Part shown: one piece after another, positions 17,177 to 25,451 of the stretch | How the letters are laid out: each line of letters opens with the position of its first letter | Position numbering within the stretch: the first letter of the stretch is position 1 | From: Streptomyces sp. NL15-2K | GTDB lineage: Bacteria > Actinomycetota > Actinomycetes > Streptomycetales > Streptomycetaceae | Assembly (NCBI RefSeq): GCF_030551255.1 | Contig: NZ_CP130630.1 | Span: forward strand, 8,865,001-8,929,000 | DNA length: 64,000 bases | Direction of reading: 5' to 3' | Made by a program: the position numbers and the translations under genes | The notes under the pieces: model-generated | The model's database searches: none | Seen by the model: only the letters and a program-made list of their open reading frames with translations | Told to the model about the DNA's origin: nothing

Positions 17177-18448
17177 GTGAGCAGATCCTCCACGGTGGAT
17201 CTTGTCGTTGTCGGACTCGGCTACGTGGGGCTGCCACTGGCCCGGTCCGCCGCCGCGGCGGGCCTGAAGGTGGTGGGTCTCGACCGCAGCCGACGCGTGG
17301 TCGACGGGCTGAACGCCGGGCGCTCGCACGTGGACGACATCACCGACGCCGAAGTCAGCGCCATGCTCGAGCAGGGCTTCGAGGCCACGGACCGGGCCGA
17401 GGCCATCGCGGACTGTGCCGCGGTCGTCGTATGCGTCCCGACCCCGCTCACCGACCACGGCGCCCCCGACCTCGGCGCGGTGCACGCCGCCGTGGACGAC
17501 ATCGCGACCCACCTCAGGGCCGGCACGCTCGTGGTGCTGGAGTCGACGACGTACCCGGGCACCACGGACGAGGTCGTCCGCCCGCGCCTGGAGGCCGGAG
17601 GTCTGCGCGTCGGCACCGACTTCCACCTCGCCTTCTCCCCGGAGCGCATCGACCCGGGCAACGCCTCCTTCGGCCTGGAGAACACGCCGAAGGTCGTCGG
17701 CGGCATCACCGCCGACTGCACCAAGGCCGCCCGTGCCCTCTACGAGCGTTTCGTGAGCCGCGTCGTGGAGGCCAAGGGCACCCGCGAGGCCGAGATGGCC
17801 AAGCTCCTGGAGAACACCTACCGGCACGTCAACATCGCGCTCGTCAACGAGATGTCGATGTTCTGCCGCGAGATCGGCGTCGACCTGTGGGACGCGATCC
17901 GCTGCGCCTCCACCAAGCCCTTCGGCTTCGCCCCCTTCTACCCGGGCCCGGGCGTCGGCGGCCACTGCATCCCGATCGACCCCAACTACCTGTCGTACAA
18001 GGTCCGTTCGCTGGGCATCCCGTTCCGCTTCGTGGAGCTGGCGCAGGAGATCAACCAGCGCATGCCGGTGCACGTGGTCAACCGCGCGGCCGACATGCTG
18101 AACGACCAGGGCAAGGCGGTCCGCGGCTCCCGCGTCCTGCTGCTCGGCGTGACGTACAAGCCGGACATCTCCGACCAGCGCGAGAGCCCGGCGATGGCCG
18201 TCGCGGAGAACCTCCTCGCGCGCGGCGCCGACCTCGTCTACTTCGACCCGCGCGTCGAGGACTGGCAGGTCGGCGGCGCGAGCGTGCGGAGCGTCGACGA
18301 CTACCTCACCGAGGCCGCATCCGCCGACCTCACCATCCTGCTCCAGCCGCACCGCGAGATAGACCTGGACGCGCTCGCCGACCGTGCCCGGGCGCTCTTC
18401 GACACCCGGGGCAAGTCCGCCGATCACCCGCGGGTGGTCAAGCTGTGA
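17177..18448 (+). CDS. UDP-sugar 6-dehydrogenase (UDP-GlcNAc/ManNAc type)
   Basis: Oxidises the C6 hydroxyl of a UDP-sugar to a uronic acid using NAD. The N-terminal NAD site is VVGLGYVGLPLA. Family landmarks include ESTTYPGTTDE, FSPERIDPGNASF, EMAKLLENTYRHVNIALVNE, the catalytic Cys in GPGVGGHCIPIDP, and GVTYKPDISDQRESPA. The GGHCIPxDP form is typical of UDP-N-acetyl sugar dehydrogenases (WecC/WbpA type) rather than UDP-glucose dehydrogenase (GGxCFPKD). GTG 17177 is preferred over TTG 17165, but neither has a strong ribosome site. The stop overlaps the next start (GTGA), coupling it to a polysaccharide synthase. Confidence 0.88.
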   Translation: MSRSSTVDLVVVGLGYVGLPLARSAAAAGLKVVGLDRSRRVVDGLNAGRSHVDDITDAEVSAMLEQGFEATDRAEAIADCAAVVVCVPTPLTDHGAPDLGAVHAAVDDIATHLRAGTLVVLESTTYPGTTDEVVRPRLEAGGLRVGTDFHLAFSPERIDPGNASFGLENTPKVVGGITADCTKAARALYERFVSRVVEAKGTREAEMAKLLENTYRHVNIALVNEMSMFCREIGVDLWDAIRCASTKPFGFAPFYPGPGVGGHCIPIDPNYLSYKVRSLGIPFRFVELAQEINQRMPVHVVNRAADMLNDQGKAVRGSRVLLLGVTYKPDISDQRESPAMAVAENLLARGADLVYFDPRVEDWQVGGASVRSVDDYLTEAASADLTILLQPHREIDLDALADRARALFDTRGKSADHPRVVKL

Positions 18449-20163
18449 CTTCGGAAGATACGTTCATACCCGGAGCCGTCGACTCCGGTGGCCGTCGAGC
18501 ACACCGCAAGCGCCGGCACCTGAAGGTCTCGTACTTCGTCTTCCTCGGCCTGGCCGCGCTGATCGCCACCCGGCTCAACGCCGGCTCCCTGCACCTGTAC
18601 TCGATGGGCGCCATGGGCCTGTTGGCCCTGAAGATGTTCGGCGCCCTCTTCTACCGTCCGGCCAAGGCCGGGCGGGAGGAGCTGGAGTACCTGGAGAACA
18701 CCTGGGTCACCGCGGTCATCCCGATCTACAACGAGGACCCGGTGATGTTCGAGCAGGGCATGCGCAGCCTCCTCGCGCAGAGCCGCCTGCCCAACGAGAT
18801 CCACATCATCGACGACGCCAGCGCCAACGACTCCGGCATCAGGGCCGCGAAGAAGATGCGCCGCGAGTTCGAGGCCAAGGGCGTCAAGTACACGGTCAGC
18901 GTGCAGCCCGAGAACAAGGGCAAGCGCGAGGCGCTCGCGCTGGGCTTCGAGGCCGCGCCGTACTCGGACATCTTCCTGTGCGTCGACTCGGACACGGTCC
19001 TGTCCCGGGACACCGTCCGCGAGCTGCTGCTCCCGCTGGCCGACGAGAAGATCATGGCTTCCACGGGCATGGTCCTCGCGCTCAACCACGACAGCAACAT
19101 CTTCACGCGCCTCCAAGACCTGCGCTACGGCAACTCCTTCCTCTTCGAGCGGGCCGCGTACTCGCGCCTGAAGTCGGTCCTGTGCTGCTGCGGCGCGCTC
19201 TCCGCCTACCGCGGCACGCTGGTGCGCAAGTACCTGCCGGACTTCCTCAACCAGCAGTTCCTGGGCAAGCCGGCCGTCTTCGGCGACGACCGCCGCATGA
19301 CCAACTACTGCCTGATGGAAGGCCAGGTCGTCTTCCAGGAGACCGCCGTCGGCTACACGGCCGTCCCCGAGAAGCTGCCGCACTTCCTGCGCCAGCAGGT
19401 CCGCTGGAACAAGTCCTTCTTCCGCGAGTCCCTGTGGGCCTTCCGGCACCAGAAGAAGTACCGCCCGGCGTTCTGGCTGACCTGCATGGAACTGGCGCTG
19501 TGGCTGGTCTTCGGCTCGGCGATGTTCTACTCGATGGTCATCCTGCCGATCATCCACCCGGACCGGTTCGTCAACCACATCGGGGACTACCTGACCTTCA
19601 TGGTCCTCATGGGGTACCTGCGCAACGTGCGGTACCTCGACTTCCCGCGCCGCGGCATGGGCTTCATCAAGCGGTTCGGCATGTTCCTGCTCGCGCCGAT
19701 CTACGGCGTGATCCAGCTGACGCTGCTGACCCCGCTGCGCTTCTACGCCCTGTTCACCCTGCACAAGGGCAGTTGGGGCACCCGACAGGGCGGCGTCGAG
19801 GTGTCCGTGGCCGGCGACCACGAGGCCGATGTGACGGAGATCTTCGAGGAAGAGGACCCGTACTCCGACAAGAAGGTCACCGAGACGCTCCAGCTGATGC
19901 GCCTGGAGGGCGTGGCCCTGCGCACCCGGCCCCGCCCGACAGGCGCCATCCCCACCCAGCCGCAGCCGCTGCCCGGCTACGACGAGCAGCAGCACGTGCA
20001 TGCTCCCCAGCAGCCCGTGACCTGGGGGACGCCGGCACCGGCCGGACAGCAGCAGTGGGCCGCTGATCCCTACCAACAGGGGTACAACCCTCAGCAGCAG
20101 GGCGGCTATGCGGACCCGTCCTGGCAGCAGGGCAACGGCCAGGGGCACGGACAGGGCTGGTAA
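18445..20163 (+). CDS. Membrane glycosyltransferase family 2 (hyaluronan/chitin synthase-like)
   Basis: A 572-aa processive-type synthase. Two N-terminal membrane helices precede a cytosolic GT2 domain. Substrate motifs are DDASANDSG, the metal-binding DSD in LCVDSDT, GDDRRMTNYCL, and the acceptor/translocation motif QQVRW, all as in hyaluronan, chitin and cellulose synthases. Several C-terminal helices follow. The last 80 or so residues are disordered and rich in Gln, Pro, Gly and Tyr, which is unusual for the family. It overlaps the UDP-sugar dehydrogenase by four bases, suggesting the dehydrogenase supplies a uronate donor. A palindromic terminator follows. Confidence 0.85.
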   Translation: MTSEDTFIPGAVDSGGRRAHRKRRHLKVSYFVFLGLAALIATRLNAGSLHLYSMGAMGLLALKMFGALFYRPAKAGREELEYLENTWVTAVIPIYNEDPVMFEQGMRSLLAQSRLPNEIHIIDDASANDSGIRAAKKMRREFEAKGVKYTVSVQPENKGKREALALGFEAAPYSDIFLCVDSDTVLSRDTVRELLLPLADEKIMASTGMVLALNHDSNIFTRLQDLRYGNSFLFERAAYSRLKSVLCCCGALSAYRGTLVRKYLPDFLNQQFLGKPAVFGDDRRMTNYCLMEGQVVFQETAVGYTAVPEKLPHFLRQQVRWNKSFFRESLWAFRHQKKYRPAFWLTCMELALWLVFGSAMFYSMVILPIIHPDRFVNHIGDYLTFMVLMGYLRNVRYLDFPRRGMGFIKRFGMFLLAPIYGVIQLTLLTPLRFYALFTLHKGSWGTRQGGVEVSVAGDHEADVTEIFEEEDPYSDKKVTETLQLMRLEGVALRTRPRPTGAIPTQPQPLPGYDEQQHVHAPQQPVTWGTPAPAGQQQWAADPYQQGYNPQQQGGYADPSWQQGNGQGHGQGW

Positions 20164-20176
20164 GCAGCAAGACACA

Positions 20177-20208
20177 GAAGAGGGGCGGCCGTACGGCCGC
20201 CCCTCTTC
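20177..20208. terminator. Bidirectional terminator palindrome
   Basis: Perfect self-complementary 32 bases (GAAGAGGGGCGGCCGT and its complement). It lies between two converging genes, 14 bases from each stop codon, and can terminate both. Confidence 0.85.
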
Positions 20209-20221
20209 TCGTCGGCAGGCC

Positions 20222-21685
20222 TCACGTGTAGTAGGCCATCGCCTCCTCGACCGTCAGCACCTGGATGCCCCGGTCGTCGATCGCCTTCATCAGTGCGGCG
20301 AGGCCGGCCTTGCCGATCTCCGTGCTGGTCGCCGGAGCGCCGTCGACGACCTTGTGCAGGCACAGGATGAGCCAGTCACCGCTGTTCGCGCAGCGGTCGA
20401 GCCGGCCGCCCGCGCCGGTCACCTTCGACAGCGCCGTACCGCCGATGCCCGTGCCGTCGTTGATGCCGGTCAGCGCCTTGAGGCGGTAAGGCATCGCCGG
20501 GGCGAAGGACTCGATCGTCTCGGAGATGATCGAGCGGGCCGTGGTGAAGTGCCGGCTCGCGATCAGGTCCACCGGAACGCCGTCCGACGTCTTCTGGAAC
20601 GCTCCGTGCGGGTAGGCGAAGTGCTCGCTGGAGAAGCCGTTGCCCACCAGCCACTCGCGCAGCTTGCGGAAGTCGTCGTCCGCCTGCTCCGCGGTGAGCT
20701 TGGGATAGCTGGCGGTGTGGGTGGCGTTCGCGTAGGAGTGCCCGGCCATCTCCCAGCCCGAGTAGTCCTGCATCGAGCGCATCTGGCCGACCGTCAGGAA
20801 GCTGCCGGTGCCGATCGCGTCGGCGATGTTGTAGACCGTGCCGGAGTAGCCGAACTGGTCCATCACCGGCCGGGCCAGGTCATGGACCGATTTGTGGGAG
20901 TCGTCGAACGTGATGGAGACGACGCCCTTGGGGAAGACCGTGGCGGTGTCCGGTATCACCTCGACGGCCTGCAGCCGGTAGGTCACCGGACCGCCCGCGT
21001 TGTCGTACACGGCGAACGACATGTCGGTGAAGCCGGTCTTGGTGGACGGCGTGCCGGAGGCGGAGAGGGAGTACGTTCCGGCCGCGCTGGTGACGTCGGC
21101 CCACTGCAGGTGGACCGTCACCCACTCCCCGGACTGGACGTAGTTGGCCGCCGTCTTGGAGTGGGCGTGGAACGTCCAGGCGAAGTGGTTCGCGAGGGAG
21201 CCGCTGCCCAGGTAGAAGACCAGCTTGGACAGGTTGGTCACGTCGTCGACCCGTAAAACCAGCCTGATCATCTTGTTGGTCAGGTTCAGCGCGGTCATCC
21301 CGGTCTTGCGGACGTACGACTGCTTGCCGGTGCCGTTGGTGGTGACGCGGACCGACTGGGTCCCGCGCACGAAGGCGGACGTGTCGTTCGCCTCGGCCGA
21401 CGCCGTGCCCGTGCCCCCCGGAGTCCAGCCGTGCGAGGCCTGGAACTGCTGGGACCAGGTGGCCCGGCGGTGCTTGGGGCGGCGTCCCGACGGGGCGTAG
21501 GCCGGGGGCGTGGTGAGGCCGCCGATGGCCGCCTCGGCCGCCGCAGGGGCGGCCGCGGGCTGGGCCGCCACGCTGCCCAGCCAGGCGCCGCCGCCTGCCA
21601 GCGCCACACCTCCCGTGCCGCCCATGAGCAGCGCGGCGCGCCGGCTCAGCGCGCCGTCCCGGCCACGGTGTTGCTTCTTGCTCAA
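20222..21685 (-). CDS. Secreted polysaccharide deacetylase (NodB domain)
   Basis: A 487-aa exported protein with a twin-arginine leader (LSRRAALLMGG, hydrophobic stretch, AxA). A beta-sandwich-like region of about 170 residues is followed by a carbohydrate esterase 4 domain. NodB motifs are TFDDS (motif 1), HSYANATH (zinc-binding His pair), FAYPHGA (motif 3) and ILCLHKV (motif 5). It should remove N- or O-acetyl groups from an extracellular glycan. The start is TTG 21685 with AAGGAG about nine bases upstream. It lies 17 bases after the CBM3-GH16 gene and faces the synthase locus, so its substrate may be that polymer. Confidence 0.82.
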   Translation of the reverse strand: MSKKQHRGRDGALSRRAALLMGGTGGVALAGGGAWLGSVAAQPAAAPAAAEAAIGGLTTPPAYAPSGRRPKHRRATWSQQFQASHGWTPGGTGTASAEANDTSAFVRGTQSVRVTTNGTGKQSYVRKTGMTALNLTNKMIRLVLRVDDVTNLSKLVFYLGSGSLANHFAWTFHAHSKTAANYVQSGEWVTVHLQWADVTSAAGTYSLSASGTPSTKTGFTDMSFAVYDNAGGPVTYRLQAVEVIPDTATVFPKGVVSITFDDSHKSVHDLARPVMDQFGYSGTVYNIADAIGTGSFLTVGQMRSMQDYSGWEMAGHSYANATHTASYPKLTAEQADDDFRKLREWLVGNGFSSEHFAYPHGAFQKTSDGVPVDLIASRHFTTARSIISETIESFAPAMPYRLKALTGINDGTGIGGTALSKVTGAGGRLDRCANSGDWLILCLHKVVDGAPATSTEIGKAGLAALMKAIDDRGIQVLTVEEAMAYYT

Positions 21686-21709
21686 CGAGGTTGCTCCTTG
21701 CTCAACGAG
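21670..21709 (-). repeat. 20-base tandem duplication at a stop/start junction
   Basis: GTTGCTTCTTGCTCAACGAG (21670-21689) and GTTGCTCCTTGCTCAACGAG (21690-21709) are adjacent and differ at one base. Read on the minus strand, the upstream copy holds the stop codon of the CBM3-GH16 gene and the AAGGAG ribosome site. The downstream copy holds the TTG start of the deacetylase. Confidence 0.75.
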
Positions 21710-23138
21710 ACGCCTGAACGGTGTCGAAGTAGTTCATGCCGTTGTCGCTGTATTCCTTGACCGCGGTGTCGACTTCCTTGACGGTCAAGACGTCCTTGGC
21801 GTTGTAGTACAGCCAGTCCACCTTCATGTCCCACGCACGGTCACCCTTGAACGGCAGATCGACGAACCAGTGGTTGAAGTTGACCGACATGCCCGAGCGC
21901 GGGGCGTACTTGCCGCTGCTGGTGAAGAGCTTCTTGCCGTCCATGCGGTAGGTCACCACGTCGTCCTTGACGGTGATCATCATGGTGTGCCAGCCGGCGA
22001 GGCTCTTGTTCGTCGTGGTGTAGACGCGGTCGTTCGACTCGTGGTCGTACCAGCTCACCGTGTCGAGCTTGGGGCCGAGCCGGCCCCAACCGCCGTTCGG
22101 CAGGTACTCGTTGTCGAGCTCGCTGTACGTCTTGCCGCTGCCGCCGATGGTGTAGAAGGTCTGGTTGACGTGGTCGCCGCCCTCGCCCTCGGTCGGGTCG
22201 TCGCTGAAGTGGATCCGGGCGGCGTACGTGCCGCTGCGGAACTCGCGGCTCGCGGTGCCCAGGCTCGCCTGCCGCGTGCCGGACTTGGTGCCGTCGGTGG
22301 AGGCGCGCAGGTTGAGCACCTGGCCTTCGGCCAGGGCGTCCTTCTCGCCCGGGAACGTGACCCCGTCGGCCGACCAGGTGTCGTCGATGCCGGGGCCGCC
22401 CTTGCTGCTGCGCACCAGCCAGCCGTGCTTGAACAGCGCGGGGTCCTTGGCGCCGGTGTAGTTGAAGTTGTCGAACAGCACCCCGGCCGGGGCGTCCGGC
22501 ACCGGGGCGGGCGCGGCGGACGCCTTGGCCGACGCCCCCTTCTCACCGCCGCTGTCCGGCTCGTCGCCCCAGGCGAGGACGCCCCGCTTGTAGGCCGTGA
22601 CCGTCTTCGACGACTTGTAGGTGGTCTTCTCGCCGTCGAAGGAGCGGTCGTTGGACTGGTCCAGCTCCTTGTGGTCGGCGCGGAAGAGCTGGACGTCGAT
22701 GCCCTTGCTGTTGCCGCCGGGCTTCAGCGTGCCGGCGGCCTGGGTGAACCGGAGCTCCAGGTAGTGGTCGGCGTGCTCGGCGGACTTGTCGAGCTTCGTG
22801 ACGGTCCCGGAGATGTTCGAGCAGCCGACGGCGGCCTGGACGCAGTTGAAGGCGTACGGCGAGTCCCCGTCCGCGGTGAAGTAGTACCGCAGGGTCACAT
22901 CGGCGAGTGGCAGCGGCTTCTTCGAGTCGTTGAGCACTTCGATGGACGGCTTGGCCACCTCGGCCGTGTCCGGGGTGTCGGTGCGGTAGCGGACGGTGAG
23001 CTCCGGCGGGTCCGGGTTCGCCGCCTTCCACACGGGATACAGCGCCGTGGCGCCGGCGGCGACCACACAGATCAACAGCAGCAGCCTGATCTTGGGCCAG
23101 ACCCGACGTCGGGGTGGGCGGCGGCGGGTGGTCGCCAC
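21702..23138 (-). CDS. Secreted or membrane-anchored CBM3-GH16 protein
   Basis: A 478-aa protein. One N-terminal membrane/signal helix (IRLLLLICVVAAGA) precedes a family-3 carbohydrate-binding module (VLNDSKKPLPLADVTLRYYF to VQLFRADHKELDQSNDRSF). An Ala/Pro linker follows, then a concanavalin-like domain. The motif SELDNEYLPN matches the GH16 catalytic ExDxE signature. It could hydrolyse or transglycosylate a beta-glucan-type matrix polymer while binding crystalline chains. GTG 23138 follows GAAGGAG at five bases. It forms an operon with the deacetylase. Confidence 0.78.
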   Translation of the reverse strand: MATTRRRPPRRRVWPKIRLLLLICVVAAGATALYPVWKAANPDPPELTVRYRTDTPDTAEVAKPSIEVLNDSKKPLPLADVTLRYYFTADGDSPYAFNCVQAAVGCSNISGTVTKLDKSAEHADHYLELRFTQAAGTLKPGGNSKGIDVQLFRADHKELDQSNDRSFDGEKTTYKSSKTVTAYKRGVLAWGDEPDSGGEKGASAKASAAPAPVPDAPAGVLFDNFNYTGAKDPALFKHGWLVRSSKGGPGIDDTWSADGVTFPGEKDALAEGQVLNLRASTDGTKSGTRQASLGTASREFRSGTYAARIHFSDDPTEGEGGDHVNQTFYTIGGSGKTYSELDNEYLPNGGWGRLGPKLDTVSWYDHESNDRVYTTTNKSLAGWHTMMITVKDDVVTYRMDGKKLFTSSGKYAPRSGMSVNFNHWFVDLPFKGDRAWDMKVDWLYYNAKDVLTVKEVDTAVKEYSDNGMNYFDTVQASR

Positions 23139-23245
23139 GGGAACTCCTTCGCACGACACTGAGCGGCGCGGGTGTCACAACCGTCAGGGCAATGTAAACA
23201 AGTGGTCGGATTGTGTGAGGATCCTATCCTTCCCGGCATGGGAAA

Positions 23246-23286
23246 GGGGGTGGGGCGCATGGATCGTTACCATGCGCCCCACCCCC
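23246..23286 (-). terminator. Terminator hairpin after the beta-oxidation operon
   Basis: Perfect 17-base arms (GGGGGTGGGGCGCATGG at 23246-23262 and its complement at 23270-23286) with a 7-base loop, 35 bases beyond the stop at 23322 on the minus strand. Confidence 0.8.
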
Positions 23287-23321
23287 CTCAGAGGTGACCA
23301 GAGGCGACCAGGGATGACGCG

Positions 23322-25451
23322 TTACGCCGGGACGCTCGCCACGCCCGGAGCCAGGAACTTCTTGCCGTTCACGCGCTCGGAGACACCCTCGCGGTCCAGG
23401 TACGGCGTGATGCCGCCCAGGTGGAAGGGCCAGCCCGCACCGGTGATCAGGCAGAGGTCGATGTCCTGGGCCTCGGCGACGACGCCCTCGTCGAGCATCA
23501 GGCCGATCTCCTGCGCCACCGCGTCCAACACCCGCGCCCGCACCTGCTCCTCGGTCAGCACGGTGTCGCCCTGCTTCAGCAGCGCGGCGACCTCCGGGTC
23601 CAGCTCCGGCTTGCCGCTGTCGTAGACGTAGAAACCGCGCTTGCCCGCCTCGACGACCGCCTTGAGGTTGGGGGAGACCGTGAAGCGGTCCGGGAACGCC
23701 TTGTTGAGCGTCTCGGACACGTGCAGCCCGATCGCCGGGCCGACCAGCTCCAGCAGCACCAGCGGCGACATCGGCAGACCCAGCGGTTCGACGGCGCGCT
23801 CGGCGACGTCGACCGGGGTGCCCTCGTCGATGACGTTCTGGATCTCGCCCATGAAGCGGGTCAGGATGCGGTTCACGACGAACGCCGGGGCGTCCTTGAC
23901 CAGCACCGCCGTCTTCTTCAGCTTCTTGGCGACGGCGAACGCCGTGGCCAGCGAGGCCTCGTCGGTCGTCTCGCCGCGGACGATCTCCAGCAGCGGCAGC
24001 ACGGCGACCGGGTTGAAGAAGTGGAAGCCGACGACCCGCTCGGGGTTCTTCAGCTTCGACGCCATCTCCGTGACCGACAGCGAGGAGGTGTTGGTGGCGA
24101 GGACCGCGTGCGCCGGAGCGACCGCCTCGACCTCCGCGAACACCTTCTGCTTGACGCCCATCTCCTCGAACACGGCCTCGATGATGAAGTCCGCGTCCGC
24201 GAAGCCCTCGGCCTTGTCCAGCACACCGGTGACCAGCGCCTTGAGGCGGTTGGCCCTGTCCTGGTTGATACGGCCCTTGCCGAGCAGCTTGTCGATCTCC
24301 GCGTGGACGTAGCCCACACCCTTGTCGACGCGCTCCTGGTCGATGTCGGTCAGCACGACCGGCACCTCCAGGCGGCGCAGGAAGAGCAGCGCGAGCTGCG
24401 AGGCCATCAGGCCCGCACCGACGACGCCCACCTTGGTGACCGGACGCGCGAGGTTCTTGTCGGGTGCGCCGGCCGGCCGCTTGCCGCGCTTCTGCACCAG
24501 GTTGAACGCGTAGATACCGGCACGCAGTTCGCCACCCATGATCAGGTCGGCGAGCGCCTTGTCCTCGGCGTCGTAGCCCTGCTGAAGGTCGCCGTTCTTG
24601 GCGGCGGCGATGATGTCGAGGGCGCGGTAGGCGGCCGGAGCGGCCCCGTGCACCTTGCTGTCCGCGATGAACCGGCCCTTGGCGACGGCCTGGTCCCAGG
24701 CCTCGCCGCGGTCGATCACCGGGCGCTCGACCTCGATGTCGCCCTTCAGCACCTGAGCCGTCCAGATCAGCGACTGCTCCAGGAAGTCCGCGCCCTCGAA
24801 GAGGGCGTCGGCGATGCCGAGGTCGAAGACCTGCCGGCCCTTGAGCTGCTTGTTCTGGTTGAGGGAGTTCTCGATGATGACCGAGACGGCCTTGTCGGCG
24901 CCGATCAGGTTCGGCAGCAGCGCGCATCCGCCCCAGCCGGGCACCAGGCCGAGGAACACCTCGGGGAGGGAGAAGGCCGCGATGGCCTTCGAGACGGTCC
25001 GGTACTGGCAGTGCAGGCCGACCTCGACGCCGCCGCCCATGGCCGCGCCGTTGTAGTACGCGAAGGTCGGGACGGCGAGGGCCGCCAGGCGCTTGAAGAC
25101 CTCGTGGCCGCCCTTGCCGATGGCGAGCGCGTCCTCGTGCCTCTTCAGCAGTTCGACGCCCTTGAGGTCGGCGCCGACCGCGAAGATGAACGGCTTGCCG
25201 GTGATGCCGACACCGACGATCTCCCCGGCCGCGGCCTCCTTCTCGACCTGGTCGAGGGCGGTGTTGAGGTTCGCCAGCGAGGCCGGGCCGAAGGTGGTCG
25301 GCTTGGTGTGGTCCAGGCCGTTGTCCAGCGTGATCAGGGCGAAACGACCAGCATTGAACGGCAGATCCAGGTGGCGTACGTGCGCACTCGTGACGACCTC
25401 GTCCGGGAAGAGGTCGGACGCACCCTTCAACAGCTCAGCGGTGGTGCTCAC
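23322..25451 (-). CDS. Fatty-acid oxidation complex alpha subunit (enoyl-CoA hydratase / 3-hydroxyacyl-CoA dehydrogenase)
   Basis: A 709-aa bifunctional beta-oxidation enzyme. The N-terminal crotonase domain contains the oxyanion-hole region YYNGAAMGGGVEVGLHCQYR and ALPEVFLGLVPGWGG-like residues. The NAD-binding 3-hydroxyacyl-CoA dehydrogenase domain has GVVGAGLMASQLALL near residue 335 and the catalytic His in GFHFFNPV. The C-terminal dehydrogenase domain follows. GTG 25451 overlaps the stop of the thiolase gene by four bases, so both subunits are made in step. Together they convert enoyl-CoA to acetyl-CoA plus a shortened acyl-CoA. Confidence 0.92.
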   Translation of the reverse strand: MSTTAELLKGASDLFPDEVVTSAHVRHLDLPFNAGRFALITLDNGLDHTKPTTFGPASLANLNTALDQVEKEAAAGEIVGVGITGKPFIFAVGADLKGVELLKRHEDALAIGKGGHEVFKRLAALAVPTFAYYNGAAMGGGVEVGLHCQYRTVSKAIAAFSLPEVFLGLVPGWGGCALLPNLIGADKAVSVIIENSLNQNKQLKGRQVFDLGIADALFEGADFLEQSLIWTAQVLKGDIEVERPVIDRGEAWDQAVAKGRFIADSKVHGAAPAAYRALDIIAAAKNGDLQQGYDAEDKALADLIMGGELRAGIYAFNLVQKRGKRPAGAPDKNLARPVTKVGVVGAGLMASQLALLFLRRLEVPVVLTDIDQERVDKGVGYVHAEIDKLLGKGRINQDRANRLKALVTGVLDKAEGFADADFIIEAVFEEMGVKQKVFAEVEAVAPAHAVLATNTSSLSVTEMASKLKNPERVVGFHFFNPVAVLPLLEIVRGETTDEASLATAFAVAKKLKKTAVLVKDAPAFVVNRILTRFMGEIQNVIDEGTPVDVAERAVEPLGLPMSPLVLLELVGPAIGLHVSETLNKAFPDRFTVSPNLKAVVEAGKRGFYVYDSGKPELDPEVAALLKQGDTVLTEEQVRARVLDAVAQEIGLMLDEGVVAEAQDIDLCLITGAGWPFHLGGITPYLDREGVSERVNGKKFLAPGVASVPA

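Noticed and set aside
18424..20175. 583-codon minus-strand open frame opposite the glycosyltransferase
   Set aside because: Antisense to a gene with all GT2 motifs; low-complexity composition.
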